Assembly: GCF_001613465.1 (NCBI RefSeq)
Contig: NZ_BDCK01000011.1
Coordinates: 1 to 64,000 of the forward strand
Direction: 5' to 3'
DNA from: Nocardia niwae NBRC 108934 = DSM 45340
Lineage (GTDB): Bacteria > Actinomycetota > Actinomycetes > Mycobacteriales > Mycobacteriaceae
DNA: 64,000 nt
Shown here one piece after another: positions 1-9,816 of the stretch. A program made the translations under genes and the position numbers. The notes under the pieces were generated by a model, which worked only from the letters and a program-made list of their open reading frames with translations, made no database searches and was not told where the DNA came from. Position 1 is the stretch's first letter. Every line of letters starts with the position of its first letter.

Positions 1-1978
1 GCATCCGATAGGACTTGCGCGTGCCGTCATCGGCCATCACGGTGACGTAGTCGGCGGAAACCTCCTCGACCACACCGGCCTTCTCGTTCACCACGACGTC
101 GCCCGCGTCCACGGCCGCGCGCAGCTCCATGCCGGTGCCCACGATCGGGGCCTCGGAACGGATCAGCGGAACCGCCTGACGCTGCATGTTCGCACCCATG
201 AGGGCACGGTTGGCGTCGTCGTGCTCGAGGAACGGGATCATCGCCGTCGCGACCGACACCATCTGGCGCGGCGAGACATCCATGTAGTCGACCTCGGTGG
301 CCGCGACGAGCTCGTTCTCCTCGTTGCCGCGGCGGCACAGCACGCGGTCCTCGAGGAAACGGCCTTCGGCGTCGACCGGCGAGTTGGCCTGCGCGCGAAC
401 GTGGCGGTCCTCCTCGTCGGCGGTCAGGTAACGAACCTCGTCGGTCACCCGGCCGTCGACGACCTTCCGGTACGGCGTCTCGATGAAGCCGAACGGGTTG
501 ACCCGCGCGTACACCGACAGCGAGCCGATCAGGCCGATGTTCGGGCCTTCCGGGGTCTCGATCGGGCACATGCGGCCGTAGTGCGACGGGTGGACGTCAC
601 GGACTTCCAGGCCGGCGCGCTCACGGGACAGACCACCCGGGCCGAGCGCCGAGAGGCGGCGCTTGTGGGTCAGGCCCGACAGGGGGTTGTTCTGGTCCAT
701 GAACTGCGACAGCTGGGAGGTTCCGAAGAACTCCTTGATCGCGGCGACGACCGGGCGGATGTTGATCAGGGTCTGCGGCGTGATCGCCTCGACGTCCTGC
801 GTGGTCATCCGCTCGCGGACCACCCGCTCCATGCGGGACAGGCCGACCCGGATCTGGTTCTGGATCAGCTCACCGACGGTGCGCAGGCGGCGGTTGCCGA
901 AGTGGTCGATGTCGTCCACTTCCACCGGAACCTCGGCGCCGCCGGGGGCGGTCATCACCTTGTCGCCCGAGTGCAGACGCACCAGGTACTCGATGGTGTT
1001 GACGATGTCTTCCTTCGTCAGCACCGAACCGACGACCTGCTCGCCCACGTGGATGCCGAGCTTCTTGTTGATCTTGTAGCGACCGACGCGCGCGAGGTCG
1101 TAGCGCTTCTCCTTGAAGAACAGGTTCTCCAGCAGGGTCTGCGCCGACTCCTTGGTCGGCGGCTCGCCCGGACGCAACTTGCGGTAGATATCGAGCAGCG
1201 CCTCGTCCTGGCCCGCGGTGTTGTCCTTCTCCAGGGTCGACATCATGATCTCGGAGAAGCCGAAGCGCTCGACGATCTCCTCGGTCGTCCACCCCAGCGC
1301 CTTGAGCAGCACGGTGACCGGCTGGCGGCGCTTGCGGTCGATGCGCACACCCACGGTGTCGCGCTTGTCCACATCGAACTCCAGCCACGCGCCACGGCTC
1401 GGGATGACCCGCACACTGTGCAGATCCTTCTCCGTGCCCTTGTCCACGCTGTGGTCGAAGTACACACCCGGCGAACGCACCAGCTGCGACACCACGACAC
1501 GCTCGGTGCCGTTGATGATGAACGTGCCCTTGTCGGTCATCATCGGGAAATCACCCATGAAGACCGTCTGGCTCTTGATCTCACCGGTGTTGTTGTTGAT
1601 GAACTCCGCCGTCACGAACAGCGGAGCCGCATACGTCATGTCCTTGTCTTTGCACTCATCGATCGAGGCCTTGACCTCTTCGAAGCGCGGGTCGGAGAAG
1701 GACAGCGACATGGAGCCGGAGAAGTCCTCGATCGGAGACAGCTCCTCGAGTACCTCCTCGAGGCCACCGACTAGGCCGACGTCGCCGCGAGCGGCCGCGC
1801 GCTCGCGCCATTCCGGCGAACCGATCAACCAGGCGAACGATTCCGTTTGTAGATCGAGAAGTCCGGGCACCTCCAAGGGTTCACGGATCTTCGCGAAAGA
1901 CACCCGCAACGGGGCTCCGGGGATTCCGGCAACTGCCTTGGTCTGGGTGGAGACTGCCAAGATGCGTCCTTCCAGCAC
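1..1978 (-). CDS. rpoB: RNA polymerase beta subunit, N-terminal part (cut by window edge)
   Basis: Catalytic beta subunit of RNA polymerase. About 659 residues are visible; the rest lies beyond the left edge. The GTG start is chosen because the N-terminus [13 protein letters not shown] matches the mycobacterial start and an in-frame stop lies a short way upstream. The rifampicin region reads [17 protein letters not shown] followed by [12 protein letters not shown], with the susceptible-type Asp, His and Ser in place. This is therefore the housekeeping copy, not the resistant rpoB2 paralogue known in some Nocardia. A TTGACA/TAGGTT promoter lies about 170 nt upstream. Confidence 0.98.
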   Translation of the reverse strand, partial: MLEGRILAVSTQTKAVAGIPGAPLRVSFAKIREPLEVPGLLDLQTESFAWLIGSPEWRERAAARGDVGLVGGLEEVLEELSPIEDFSGSMSLSFSDPRFEEVKASIDECKDKDMTYAAPLFVTAEFINNNTGEIKSQTVFMGDFPMMTDKGTFIINGTERVVVSQLVRSPGVYFDHSVDKGTEKDLHSVRVIPSRGAWLEFDVDKRDTVGVRIDRKRRQPVTVLLKALGWTTEEIVERFGFSEIMMSTLEKDNTAGQDEALLDIYRKLRPGEPPTKESAQTLLENLFFKEKRYDLARVGRYKINKKLGIHVGEQVVGSVLTKEDIVNTIEYLVRLHSGDKVMTAPGGAEVPVEVDDIDHFGNRRLRTVGELIQNQIRVGLSRMERVVRERMTTQDVEAITPQTLINIRPVVAAIKEFFGTSQLSQFMDQNNPLSGLTHKRRLSALGPGGLSRERAGLEVRDVHPSHYGRMCPIETPEGPNIGLIGSLSVYARVNPFGFIETPYRKVVDGRVTDEVRYLTADEEDRHVRAQANSPVDAEGRFLEDRVLCRRGNEENELVAATEVDYMDVSPRQMVSVATAMIPFLEHDDANRALMGANMQRQAVPLIRSEAPIVGTGMELRAAVDAGDVVVNEKAGVVEEVSADYVTVMADDGTRKSYRM

Positions 1979-2144
1979 CTCACGCGCGTCGCGTGGTGGT
2001 CCGCGACCGTCGCTTGTCTGCTACGAATTCCGCTGGTTACTACCCGAACGAAACTCGAACAGGCAACAACGGAAGTAACACCGGAAGGGTGAACTTACGT
2101 GTGCAAATCGAGGTATGGACAGGAGGCAGCCAGCGCAACGTCCA

Positions 2145-2174
2145 AACCTACACCCAAGTACACGGGGGTGTCAA
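2145..2174 (-). promoter_or_regulatory. Probable rpoB promoter
   Basis: Read on the minus strand, a perfect -35 TTGACA (2174-2169) is followed after 18 bp by TAGGTT (2150-2145). This is a good actinobacterial SigA-type promoter. The predicted transcript start is near 2138, giving rpoB a 5' leader of about 160 nt. The rest of the 1979-2385 gap holds no credible gene. Confidence 0.6.
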
Positions 2175-2385
2175 AGTACCACCCGTGTGATCGTCCGCAT
2201 GGCTGGCGCGCCGGGCCGAAGTCGCTGGCTGCGTCCTGAGCCGCGGTGCGCTGGAAGCCACTGTGACAGCTGCCGCTGTTGTGAATAGCGTGACGGTTCG
2301 GGCGAAACTCGTCAAGTGGCAGGCCCGGCCGGAGCGTCGGCGAGATCGCCTGGCGCGCTGCGTCATCCCGGCCGATGCGTAGCTG

Positions 2386-3129
2386 TTATTGATCGACGAT
2401 GTCGCTGGCCAGCCAGCGACCGTCCACCTTCTGCATGTGCAGGACCACAGGGCCCGCCACGCTCTGCTGCGCCACGCCGTCCTTGGTGGCGCTCACCACC
2501 AGGTTGACGATCAGCTCGGCGCGATCGTCCGTGAGCAATGTCACAGCAATCGGATCGGCTTTCGCGTCGGCGCTGGTCTGGGCCTGTTTTACCGCCGAAA
2601 TAGTGGTGTCGGCGTACTTGTCCAGATCGGCGAGCATCTTGCCGGTGAGCACCTGCTTCGCAGTGTCCCGGTAGCCGTCGATGTTCTTGACGTCGTAGGC
2701 GTAGACGGTCCGCAGCGCGTTGTCGGCAGCCGCCCGCACTTCTTGGGTGGCTCCGTTGTCCACATACGCCTTGTTCGACATGTCCACGCCGGGCTTTTGC
2801 GCGGCGAACCAGGCGAATCCGCCGAGCAGGAGCGCGGCGATCAGCAAGGCCGCGGTGACGCCCCAGCGCGGTCGTCCCGTCGTACGCCGCTGGGAGCGGT
2901 CTCGGCCGCGCGACACGATCTTGCGCCAGGATGCCGAACCGGCCGCGTCCGCGGGACGTTGCTCGGCGCGGAGGGTGTCCGGCTTCACGGCAGACCGTGA
3001 AACGCCCGCGACACGCGATTTGCGGGCCGTTACGGGCCGTTCGGACCGCGAGGCGGCGGCGCGGGCCGACGACTCCGCGGCGGGCCTGCGCTTGGAGGTG
3101 ACCCGGTTGACCGGTCGGCGAGACGTCAT
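2386..3129 (-). CDS. Mce-associated membrane protein (second copy)
   Basis: A 247-residue protein with a basic cytoplasmic N-terminus (Arg/Ser/Ala-rich, residues 1-85), one membrane helix near residues 90-110, and an extracellular NTF2-like domain ending in VDGRWLASDIVDQ. This layout is typical of the Mas/Mam proteins encoded downstream of mceF, which are thought to stabilise the Mce complex. It starts 10 bp after the end of the preceding Mas gene, so the two are probably co-transcribed. It is the last gene of the mce locus before rpoB. The family is clear; its exact role is inferred. Confidence 0.85.
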   Translation of the reverse strand: MTSRRPVNRVTSKRRPAAESSARAAASRSERPVTARKSRVAGVSRSAVKPDTLRAEQRPADAAGSASWRKIVSRGRDRSQRRTTGRPRWGVTAALLIAALLLGGFAWFAAQKPGVDMSNKAYVDNGATQEVRAAADNALRTVYAYDVKNIDGYRDTAKQVLTGKMLADLDKYADTTISAVKQAQTSADAKADPIAVTLLTDDRAELIVNLVVSATKDGVAQQSVAGPVVLHMQKVDGRWLASDIVDQ

Positions 3130-3139
3130 GAGGTTCCTC

Positions 3140-3880
3140 CTACGATCCCGGCTTCGGCGCGGCCGGCGACTGGTCGGCCGCGGGCGCGGGCGTCGGCGCC
3201 GCAGGGCCGCCGCTCAGCAACACCGGCTGGCTCAGCGAGGAGATCTGCTCGGCCTTCCAGACGTCGCCGTCCTTGGCCAGGTCGACGGTCCAGGTGTAGC
3301 GGTAGTCGGCGGACGGCTTGTCCTTGCCCTTCTCGGTGACCTGCAGCACGACCAGCGCGGAGGCCTTGTCCTCCTCGCTGCTGAGCGAGGTGAGCGCGGC
3401 GCCGAGCACCTTCGAGGTCATCCCGACCCCGCTCTGCTGAGCCATCTGCTCGGCCTGGTCCTTGTTCTTCGTGGCCGAATCCAGCAGCGCGCCGGTCATC
3501 GAGGTCCGGGCCAGCGCCAGCGAGCCGGGCACGTCGTCGAGGTTCATCGAGGTCATGTTCAGCGCGGCTTGCCGCGCGGCGTCGAGCGCGGTGTCCCTGG
3601 CGTCACCGCGCGGGCCGTCGGTGAGCGCGGACCGCACCCAGCCCGCGCCGAACCACGCGGCGTTGATCACCGCGATCGCCAGCAACACCGCGGAGCAGAC
3701 CAAGGCCACGCGGCTCAGCGCGGACGCGCCGCCCGGGCGCTCGGTCGCGCCGCCCGCCGGTTCGTCCGTCGTCTTCGGATCGCCCACGACCGGCTGCGCG
3801 GACGAGGCCGGCGTGCCCTCGGCGGTCGCCTCGGTGTCCGGCGACGCCTGGCCGGATTGCTTGGTCAGGTCGGCGGTCAC
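3140..3880 (-). CDS. Mce-associated membrane protein (first copy)
   Basis: A 246-residue protein with an acidic/polar N-terminal segment, one membrane helix around residues 57-78 (ALVCSAVLLAIAVINAAWFG), and a conserved extracellular domain with the YRYTWTVDLAKDGDVWKAEQ signature. It ends in a Pro/Ala-rich tail. It is probably an accessory subunit of the upstream Mce transporter. The GTG start overlaps by 4 nt (GTGA) the stop of a 26-residue leader reading frame at 3877-3957, so translation may be coupled. It has a paralogue immediately downstream. Confidence 0.85.
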   Translation of the reverse strand: MTADLTKQSGQASPDTEATAEGTPASSAQPVVGDPKTTDEPAGGATERPGGASALSRVALVCSAVLLAIAVINAAWFGAGWVRSALTDGPRGDARDTALDAARQAALNMTSMNLDDVPGSLALARTSMTGALLDSATKNKDQAEQMAQQSGVGMTSKVLGAALTSLSSEEDKASALVVLQVTEKGKDKPSADYRYTWTVDLAKDGDVWKAEQISSLSQPVLLSGGPAAPTPAPAADQSPAAPKPGS

Positions 3881-3957
3881 GACAGCGTCTCGCCGTCGGT
3901 CGGCTCGGTCGCGCTCCAGGGCCGGGTGGCCGTGGTTCGCTCGCTCCAGTCACTCAC
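3877..3957 (-). CDS. 26-residue leader peptide ORF upstream of the Mas gene
   Basis: A GTG-initiated frame of 27 codons beginning V-S-D-W-S-E-R-T-T-A-T and containing S-A-T-E-P. Its TGA overlaps the GTG of the next gene (GTGA). A TAGGGT -10 box ends 7 nt before the GTG, so the transcript may start on the leader itself. The same length and N-terminal pattern recur before secE and menE. Conservation of length, frame and overlap is seen in the sequence; translation is inferred. Confidence 0.5.
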   Translation of the reverse strand: MSDWSERTTATRPWSATEPTDGETLS

Positions 3958-3964
3958 GCGAGAC

Positions 3965-3970
3965 ACCCTA
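3965..3970 (-). promoter_or_regulatory. -10 box for the Mas leader ORF/genes
   Basis: TAGGGT read on the minus strand, 7 nt before the GTG of the leader ORF. This is leaderless geometry. It would give the two Mas genes a promoter of their own, separate from mceA-F. No convincing -35 is visible. Confidence 0.4.
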
Positions 3971-3986
3971 ACGTCATTGCTCCTGG

Positions 3987-5228
3987 TCACCGCTTCGGCG
4001 TGACCCCCAGCAGGGTCGACAACTGCACGGCCACCGGAGTCAGGTTCAGCTTTTCCGGATCGGTCTTGGGGTTGGAATCCCAGGGCTGGACGATGGCCGG
4101 ATCGGCGAACTCGGCGCGCTCGCCGCCCCGGACGGCGGTCGGATTACCGAACGGCACGAGACATTTGGCGTCCTTGTTGAACGGGAACTCGTCGCGCGTG
4201 TCGTCGAAGTCCGGGTTCTGCGCCTTCATCTGTTCCAGAATCCGGTACGTGCCCTCGTAGCCCACCGTACAGGCGGGCGGATTGTTGGTCTCGAGCACCA
4301 GGCCGAAGTGGCTGGTCCCGTCGCCGGGCGCGGTCGAGGACCCGCCGATCGACAGCTGCGGGAGCATCTGGAGCAACGGCTTGATCGCGTAGAACTTCGG
4401 CGAGATCGCCTGCAGCAGCAGCCGCAGGTTGGCGAGGTCCTGGGTGAGTGCGCCGCCGCTCTCATTGATCAGCGCGCCGAGCTGCTCGCCCGCGTCGGTC
4501 CCGGTGCCGATGAGCCTGCGCACGTCTGGGTCACTGGAGCGCAGCTGCGCGGTGAGCTTGTCCAAGCCGTCGCTGAATTCACGGATCTGGGCGGACTGCT
4601 CGGCCTGCGTGCCGAGGGCGATGCGGCCGTCGCGGATCAGCTGGGTCGTCTGCGGCAGCGTCGCGTGGAAGGTCTCGGTGAACTTGTTCAGCGAGTCGAT
4701 CAGCACCTGCAGGTCGTCGCCTTTGCCGTCGAACGCCTTGCCCAGCTCGCGGACCGTCGTGTTCAGCGCGGCCAGGTCCACCGAGCCCGCGAAGGTGTCC
4801 ACGCTGGACACCAGTTCCTCGACCGGCACCGGCAGGGTCGCCGAGGTGATCACCGAGTTGTCCCGCAGAAACGGGCCCGCGTCCGAGTCGGGCTGCAGGT
4901 CGACGTACTGCTCGCCGATCGCCGACCGGTTGGCCACCACCGCCTTCGCCGACGCCGGGATCTGCGGTGCGCTCGTGTCGATGACGAGATTCATCACCAC
5001 GCCCTCGCCGGTGAGTTCCAGCTCGCCGACCCGGCCGACCGGGACGCCGCGATAGGTCACCTCGGCGCCCTTGTAGATGCCGCCGGTCTGCGCCGCGCGC
5101 AGCTTCACCGTGTACTCGTTGAGCCCGAACATGTGGTCGAGCCGGATGTACTTGCCGCCGACATAGACGACGCCGAGGACCGCGATCACCACGAAGGCGA
5201 TGAGCTGCCACCGCACCAGACGGGTCAT
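3987..5228 (-). CDS. mceF: Mce family protein MceF
   Basis: A 413-residue substrate-binding subunit of the Mce lipid importer. It has one N-terminal membrane anchor (WQLIAFVVIAVLGVVYVGG), then an MCE/MlaD beta-barrel domain with the typical YRGVPVGRVGELEL strand, then a long helical region. The start MTRLVRWQ was chosen because its ATG overlaps the mceE stop by 4 nt (ATGA). A longer upstream reading would cover mceE. It is last of the six mce genes and is followed after 106 bp by two Mas genes. Confidence 0.93.
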   Translation of the reverse strand: MTRLVRWQLIAFVVIAVLGVVYVGGKYIRLDHMFGLNEYTVKLRAAQTGGIYKGAEVTYRGVPVGRVGELELTGEGVVMNLVIDTSAPQIPASAKAVVANRSAIGEQYVDLQPDSDAGPFLRDNSVITSATLPVPVEELVSSVDTFAGSVDLAALNTTVRELGKAFDGKGDDLQVLIDSLNKFTETFHATLPQTTQLIRDGRIALGTQAEQSAQIREFSDGLDKLTAQLRSSDPDVRRLIGTGTDAGEQLGALINESGGALTQDLANLRLLLQAISPKFYAIKPLLQMLPQLSIGGSSTAPGDGTSHFGLVLETNNPPACTVGYEGTYRILEQMKAQNPDFDDTRDEFPFNKDAKCLVPFGNPTAVRGGERAEFADPAIVQPWDSNPKTDPEKLNLTPVAVQLSTLLGVTPKR

Positions 5229-6463
5229 CGCGGACCACTCCCTACGCCGAGTTGCTCGAGGATCGCCCCGACCGGACCGGGCACGCCGGGCGCGGGCGGC
5301 TGCGCCATCAACGGCGGCAGCGGCAGGATCGACACCGTCGGCCAGCCCGGACGCGGGCCGTTGCCGTTGTAGTACGGATTGGTCGGGTTCACCGGTACGG
5401 GCGGACCGACCGGCGGAATGTAGACCGGATCCGGTTTGCCCACACCGAGATTGCTCAGCGTGACGCCGATCTGCTGGTCCACCGACAGCCACGTGTTCAC
5501 GCTGCCGCCGAAGGTGCTCTCCAGCGCCGAGTCGGGGAACGGATAGGTCGGGATCAGCGGGACCGCCGTGATCAGATCCGGCGCCGACCGGCCCAGCTCC
5601 TGCAAGGTGGGCCGCAGTGAGGTGAGATCGCGGATCAAGTCGTCCTTCGATGTGTTCAGGACGTCGAATCCCGCCTCACCGAGCCGGTCCAGCTGCGCGA
5701 GCAGGGCGACCAGTTGCGGGCGCTGCTCTTCCAGGATCTTGATGCCCTGCGGCAGCTGGTCGAGGATCTTGCCGATCTGATCGGTCTGCTTGCTCACCCG
5801 GCTGCTGAGCACGTCGAGGCCGTCCAGCGCGCGGGTGATGTCGTCCACCTGCTGGTTCAGGCCGCCGATCAGCGTGTTGGCCTGCTCGATCAGCGAGCGC
5901 ACCCGGTCTTCACGACCGCCGAGGGTCTTGTTCAGCTCGGTGACGATCGGCTGCAACTGCGCCACGCCGCCGCCGTTGAGCAGCAGCGACAGCGCGCCGA
6001 GCACCTGCTCGACCTCGGTCGCGTGCCGGGTGCGATCGACCGGGATGACCGAGCCGTCGGCCAGCCTCCTGGGCTCCGGATCGGCGGCGGGCTTGGACAG
6101 CTCGATGAACTTCTCGCCGAGCAGGTTGGACTGCCTGACCTCCGCGCGCGCATTGGCGGGCAGGTTCACCGACGAATTGACCACGGTGCGCACCGTGGCG
6201 GTCCACTGGTCCTTGCCGATGCTGATCTTCTCGACCCGGCCGACGGGCACGCCCTCGACCTTGACCGCCGACTGCGGCACCAGGTCGAGGACGTCGTCGA
6301 ACTGGATGTCGATGTGCATCGGGTGCTCGCCCACATCCGCGCCGCCGGGCAGGGGGACGCTGTAGATGCCGTCAGCGGCGCACGAGGTGACCAGCGCGGC
6401 GGACAGCGCCAGCGCCACGGCCCCGCCGAGACCGCGTGCGACGGAACGGATTCGAAGGCTCAT
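5225..6463 (-). CDS. mceE: Mce family lipoprotein MceE
   Basis: A 412-residue MCE-domain protein with a lipoprotein signal peptide: basic start, hydrophobic core [12 protein letters not shown], and Cys about 28 as the lipidation site. This is the feature that separates MceE from the other five subunits. The MCE strand [14 protein letters not shown] follows. The C-terminus is Pro/Gly-rich. It probably forms the lipid-anchored part of the periplasmic hexameric tunnel. It overlaps both neighbours by 4 nt, indicating coupled translation. Confidence 0.93.
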   Translation of the reverse strand: MSLRIRSVARGLGGAVALALSAALVTSCAADGIYSVPLPGGADVGEHPMHIDIQFDDVLDLVPQSAVKVEGVPVGRVEKISIGKDQWTATVRTVVNSSVNLPANARAEVRQSNLLGEKFIELSKPAADPEPRRLADGSVIPVDRTRHATEVEQVLGALSLLLNGGGVAQLQPIVTELNKTLGGREDRVRSLIEQANTLIGGLNQQVDDITRALDGLDVLSSRVSKQTDQIGKILDQLPQGIKILEEQRPQLVALLAQLDRLGEAGFDVLNTSKDDLIRDLTSLRPTLQELGRSAPDLITAVPLIPTYPFPDSALESTFGGSVNTWLSVDQQIGVTLSNLGVGKPDPVYIPPVGPPVPVNPTNPYYNGNGPRPGWPTVSILPLPPLMAQPPAPGVPGPVGAILEQLGVGSGPR

Positions 6464-7728
6464 CGCTCCCCTCCCTGCGACGGCGGAAGCCGGTCCGACG
6501 GGGTGCCGGGCACCGTGCCCGGCACCGGGTCACGCTGCTGGTTCTCGCCGCTGAGGATGCCGAACGGCAGGTTCAGCGTCGGGGTCTGCACCCCGGCGGT
6601 GATCTGGTCGGTGATCTCCTTGCAGTGGTCGAGGATCGGCCGCATCTGCCTGCCCAGCGCCTCGAACTTGGGATCGCCCGGCTTCAGCTTGGAAAGGTCG
6701 AGCATCTTGCACACCACGCCGAACGGGTCCTGCAGTTCGGGGAAGTTTGCGCGCATGTCGAGGGTGCCCGATTCGGCGTTGTGCACGTTGATCAGGTTGC
6801 TCAACGCCACCGGCAACACCGGCAGCAGGGCGGCCACGTCGTTGCGCTGATCGGACAACGTCTTGGTGAGCTGGATGAGCCCTTCGGCGTTGCTCGCGAT
6901 CAGGTCCCGGTTGTCGTCGATGAAGCGGGCGACGTCACCCAGCGCGATCGACAGCAGATGCAGTGCCGCGCCGAGGTCTTCGCGCTCGTCGGCGAGGAAC
7001 GTCGACAGATCCGCCAGCTGGGTGTTGAACTGCCGCACCTGCTGATCGTTCTGCGCCAGCATGGTGATGAAGGACTGCAGGTTCTTGACCGTGTCGAAGA
7101 TGTCCCCGCGCGCGTCCGACAGGTAGCGGGCCGCCCTGGACAACTGGGTGAGGCTGTTGGCCAGTGCCTCGCCGTTGCCCGCCAGGTTCGCCGCGCCGGT
7201 GCGCACCAGCTCGTTCACCGCGCCTTCGGCGTTGGCGCCGTTGGGTCCCAGCGCCTCCGAGAGCTCGGTGATGCTCTTGTACAGCTGGTCGACTTCGACG
7301 GGCGTCGCCGTGCGTTCCCGCGGAATGGTCGCGTCCCGCGCCATCTTCGGGCCGCCGGTGTAGGCGGGAGTGAGCTGGATGTAGCGGTCCGACACGATCG
7401 AGGGCGTGATCTGGGCGGCCCGCGCGCCCGCGGGCACGTCGTACTTGCGGTCCACGCTCATCACGATCTTCACCTGATCGCCCTGCGGCTCCACCGAGTC
7501 CACCGAGCCGACCGGCACGCCGAGAATCCGGACGTCCGAGCCCTCGTAGATGCCGACCGAGCGATCGAAGTACGCGGTGATCTTGGTGGTGGTCAGCCGG
7601 TTGAACAGCCACCACAGCACCACCGCCACCAGCACGGCGAGGACGACGACCAGCGCGATGCCCACCTTGGCGCCGCGGCTGGAGCCGCGCACCGCACCGA
7701 CCGGATCGCTACGCCAGTTGTCCGCCAC
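6460..7728 (-). CDS. mceD: Mce family protein MceD
   Basis: A 422-residue Mce subunit with one anchor helix ([20 protein letters not shown]), an MCE domain containing [19 protein letters not shown], and an extended helical C-terminal region rich in Asn, Gln and Leu that should contribute to the needle-like channel. The start is GTG, 1 nt after the mceC stop. Its end overlaps the mceE start by 4 nt. It is assigned by position in the A-F order. Confidence 0.92.
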   Translation of the reverse strand: MADNWRSDPVGAVRGSSRGAKVGIALVVVLAVLVAVVLWWLFNRLTTTKITAYFDRSVGIYEGSDVRILGVPVGSVDSVEPQGDQVKIVMSVDRKYDVPAGARAAQITPSIVSDRYIQLTPAYTGGPKMARDATIPRERTATPVEVDQLYKSITELSEALGPNGANAEGAVNELVRTGAANLAGNGEALANSLTQLSRAARYLSDARGDIFDTVKNLQSFITMLAQNDQQVRQFNTQLADLSTFLADEREDLGAALHLLSIALGDVARFIDDNRDLIASNAEGLIQLTKTLSDQRNDVAALLPVLPVALSNLINVHNAESGTLDMRANFPELQDPFGVVCKMLDLSKLKPGDPKFEALGRQMRPILDHCKEITDQITAGVQTPTLNLPFGILSGENQQRDPVPGTVPGTPSDRLPPSQGGER

Positions 7729-7729
7729 G

Positions 7730-8740
7730 TCAGTTACCTCCCAGGGTGCGGATCGGCTGACGGTAGCCGGGGATTTCGGGCAGTGCGGGCGGCAAAACGT
7801 TGACGATCACCGCGTCGAACCAGCGCCCCGTGCCCAGCACGCTGGCGTAGAGGCTGTAGAACGGCGCCGCGAGCTCGAGCGTCTTGGAGATGTTCTGCTG
7901 GTTGGCGTTGAGCAGATCGATCGAGGCGCGCAGGTTCGTCAGGGCGGGCCCGATCTGCTCCTCGTTGTCGTGCACGAGCGCGCTCAGCTCCGCCGATACC
8001 GTCCTGGCGCCCGACAGCAGCTGCTTGATGGACTGCTGCCGGATGTTCAGCTCGGCCAGCAGCTGACCGCCGTTGCCGAGCAGCCGCTCGAATTGCGCGT
8101 TGCGGTCGGCGAGTATCTGGGTGGTCTGCCTGGTGGCGGCGAACAGCTTCTTCAGTTCCTGGTCGCGCTTGGCCAGCGTCTCCGACAGCCGTGCCACACC
8201 GTCGATGGAACCGCGGATCTCCGGCGGCGTCGTCTCGAACGCCTCCGACAGCACTTGCATGCTCTTGGCCAGCTGCGTGGTGTCGATCTGATCGATCGTG
8301 CGCGCGGCATCGGTGAACGCGTCCACCACGTCGTACGGGGAGACCGTGCGCGAGAGCGGAATCCGCGAACTCGGCGTGGCCGGCTTCGAGCCCCTCGGAT
8401 CGAGCGCGAGGTACTTCTGCCCGAGCAGTGTCTTGATCTGGATGGACGCGGTGGTCTCGTTGCCGATCCAGGTGTCCTTGGTGCGGAAGTCCACGAGCAC
8501 GCGGTCACCGGCGAGCCGGACGTCGGACACCGAGCCGACCTTGACGCCCGCCACCCTGACTTCGTTGCCCTTCTTCAGACCAGCCGCCTCGCTGAATTCC
8601 GCGGTGTATTTGGTCCCGGCCCCGATGATCGGCAACCGATCCAGGAAGAAGGCCGACATCGTCACCAACAGCACGACGGCGATGCCGAGCGCGCCCAGGA
8701 ACGCCGGGCTGCGCTTGCCGAGCAGAATGCGGTCGTCCAT
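7730..8740 (-). CDS. mceC: Mce family protein MceC
   Basis: A 336-residue Mce subunit. The start [10 protein letters not shown] was chosen because its ATG shares one base with the mceB stop (TGATG). An anchor helix [20 protein letters not shown] precedes the MCE domain with [19 protein letters not shown] and a YLALDPRG strand. The protein ends soon after the helical part, without the Pro-rich tail seen in some MceC proteins. It acts with MceA, B, D, E and F in a heterohexamer. Confidence 0.92.
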   Translation of the reverse strand: MDDRILLGKRSPAFLGALGIAVVLLVTMSAFFLDRLPIIGAGTKYTAEFSEAAGLKKGNEVRVAGVKVGSVSDVRLAGDRVLVDFRTKDTWIGNETTASIQIKTLLGQKYLALDPRGSKPATPSSRIPLSRTVSPYDVVDAFTDAARTIDQIDTTQLAKSMQVLSEAFETTPPEIRGSIDGVARLSETLAKRDQELKKLFAATRQTTQILADRNAQFERLLGNGGQLLAELNIRQQSIKQLLSGARTVSAELSALVHDNEEQIGPALTNLRASIDLLNANQQNISKTLELAAPFYSLYASVLGTGRWFDAVIVNVLPPALPEIPGYRQPIRTLGGN

Positions 8741-9816
8741 CAGCGAGCCTTCCCATGGCAGCGCGGCGCGGCGTTGGTGTACAACGGCTGGTTGATCGTC
8801 GGCAGTCCGGCGGGCAGGTTGAGCTGCGGCGCCTCGACGGCGCCCGGTCCGACCACGATGTCGATGCCGCACAGATAGAACTGGAACCAGGAGCCGTAAC
8901 TGGCGGCGCGCCCGAGCTTCTCCATCTTCAACGGCAGGTTGTACAGCGCCTCGTTCACCTCATCCGAACGCTCGTCGAGCGTGCCGGTCAACTGGCTCAG
9001 ACCCGCGATCGACCCTTGCAGGGTCGGACGCACCGGGACGAGCAGATCCGAGGTCGCGGAAGTCAGGTTCGCCAGCGAGGTCACCGAGCGCCCGATCGTG
9101 TCGCGTTCGGCGTTGAGGCCGCTGATCAGCGCCTCCGTGTTCACGATCAACTGATCGAACTGGTCGTCGCGCTGATTGACGGTATCCAGCACGGCGGTCA
9201 GGTTGCGGGTCAGCTCACCGATCACGGCGTCCTTGTCCGCGATCTTGTTGGTCAGGTTCGCGGTGGTGGCGACCAGATCGTGGATGGTGCCCTGCTCGCC
9301 CTGGAAGACCTGGATGATCTCGAAGGACAGCTTGTTCACGTCCTCGGCGGTCAACGTCCGGAACAGCGGCCGGAATCCGTTGAACAGCGTGGTCAGATTC
9401 AGCGCGGGCCTGGTGCGCTCCAGCGGGATGGTGCCGCCCTTGTTCAGTTTGCGGCCCTGCTCGCCGGTCCCCTGCTCCAGCGCGATGTAGCGCTGTCCGA
9501 CCAGGTTGCGGTACTTGATCGTGGCGGTGGTCGAGGCGGGAAGCCAATCCCGGTCGGTGAGGTCGAACTCCACCTCGGCCAGGCGCTTGTCCACGATCGA
9601 GACGTCGGTGACCTTGCCGACCCGAACGCCCGCGATGCGGACCTCGTCGCCGGGGTTGAGCGCGGTGACGTCGGTGAATCTGGCCTTGAACCCGGTACCG
9701 CCGCCGCTGTAGTTCGCGATGGACAGCGCGAGCACGGTGGTGACGAACAGGGTCACCACGACGAAGATGATCAGCTTGGTCAACGGCCCGCCCAGGCCGC
9801 GCAGATGCTGCTTCAT
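8740..9816 (-). CDS. mceB: Mce family protein MceB
   Basis: A 358-residue Mce subunit: anchor helix LTKLIIFVVVTLFVTTVLAL, MCE domain with VRIAGVRVGKVTDVSIVDK and RYIALEQG, then helices and a short C-terminal domain with a Cys (FYLCGIDIVVGPG) typical of MceB. The ATG overlaps the mceA stop (ATGA). The one-base overlap with mceC and 4-nt overlap with mceA make this a tightly coupled operon. Confidence 0.93.
   Translation of the reverse strand: MKQHLRGLGGPLTKLIIFVVVTLFVTTVLALSIANYSGGGTGFKARFTDVTALNPGDEVRIAGVRVGKVTDVSIVDKRLAEVEFDLTDRDWLPASTTATIKYRNLVGQRYIALEQGTGEQGRKLNKGGTIPLERTRPALNLTTLFNGFRPLFRTLTAEDVNKLSFEIIQVFQGEQGTIHDLVATTANLTNKIADKDAVIGELTRNLTAVLDTVNQRDDQFDQLIVNTEALISGLNAERDTIGRSVTSLANLTSATSDLLVPVRPTLQGSIAGLSQLTGTLDERSDEVNEALYNLPLKMEKLGRAASYGSWFQFYLCGIDIVVGPGAVEAPQLNLPAGLPTINQPLYTNAAPRCHGKAR

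Noticed and set aside
700..800. Possible rifampicin-resistance type rpoB
   Set aside because: The resistance region reads with susceptible Asp, His and Ser residues, so it is the ordinary rpoB.
221..1774. Long open frame on the plus strand opposite rpoB
   Set aside because: It is the antisense shadow of rpoB in GC-rich DNA; the protein is Arg/His/Val-rich with no domain, while the minus strand encodes a conserved RpoB.
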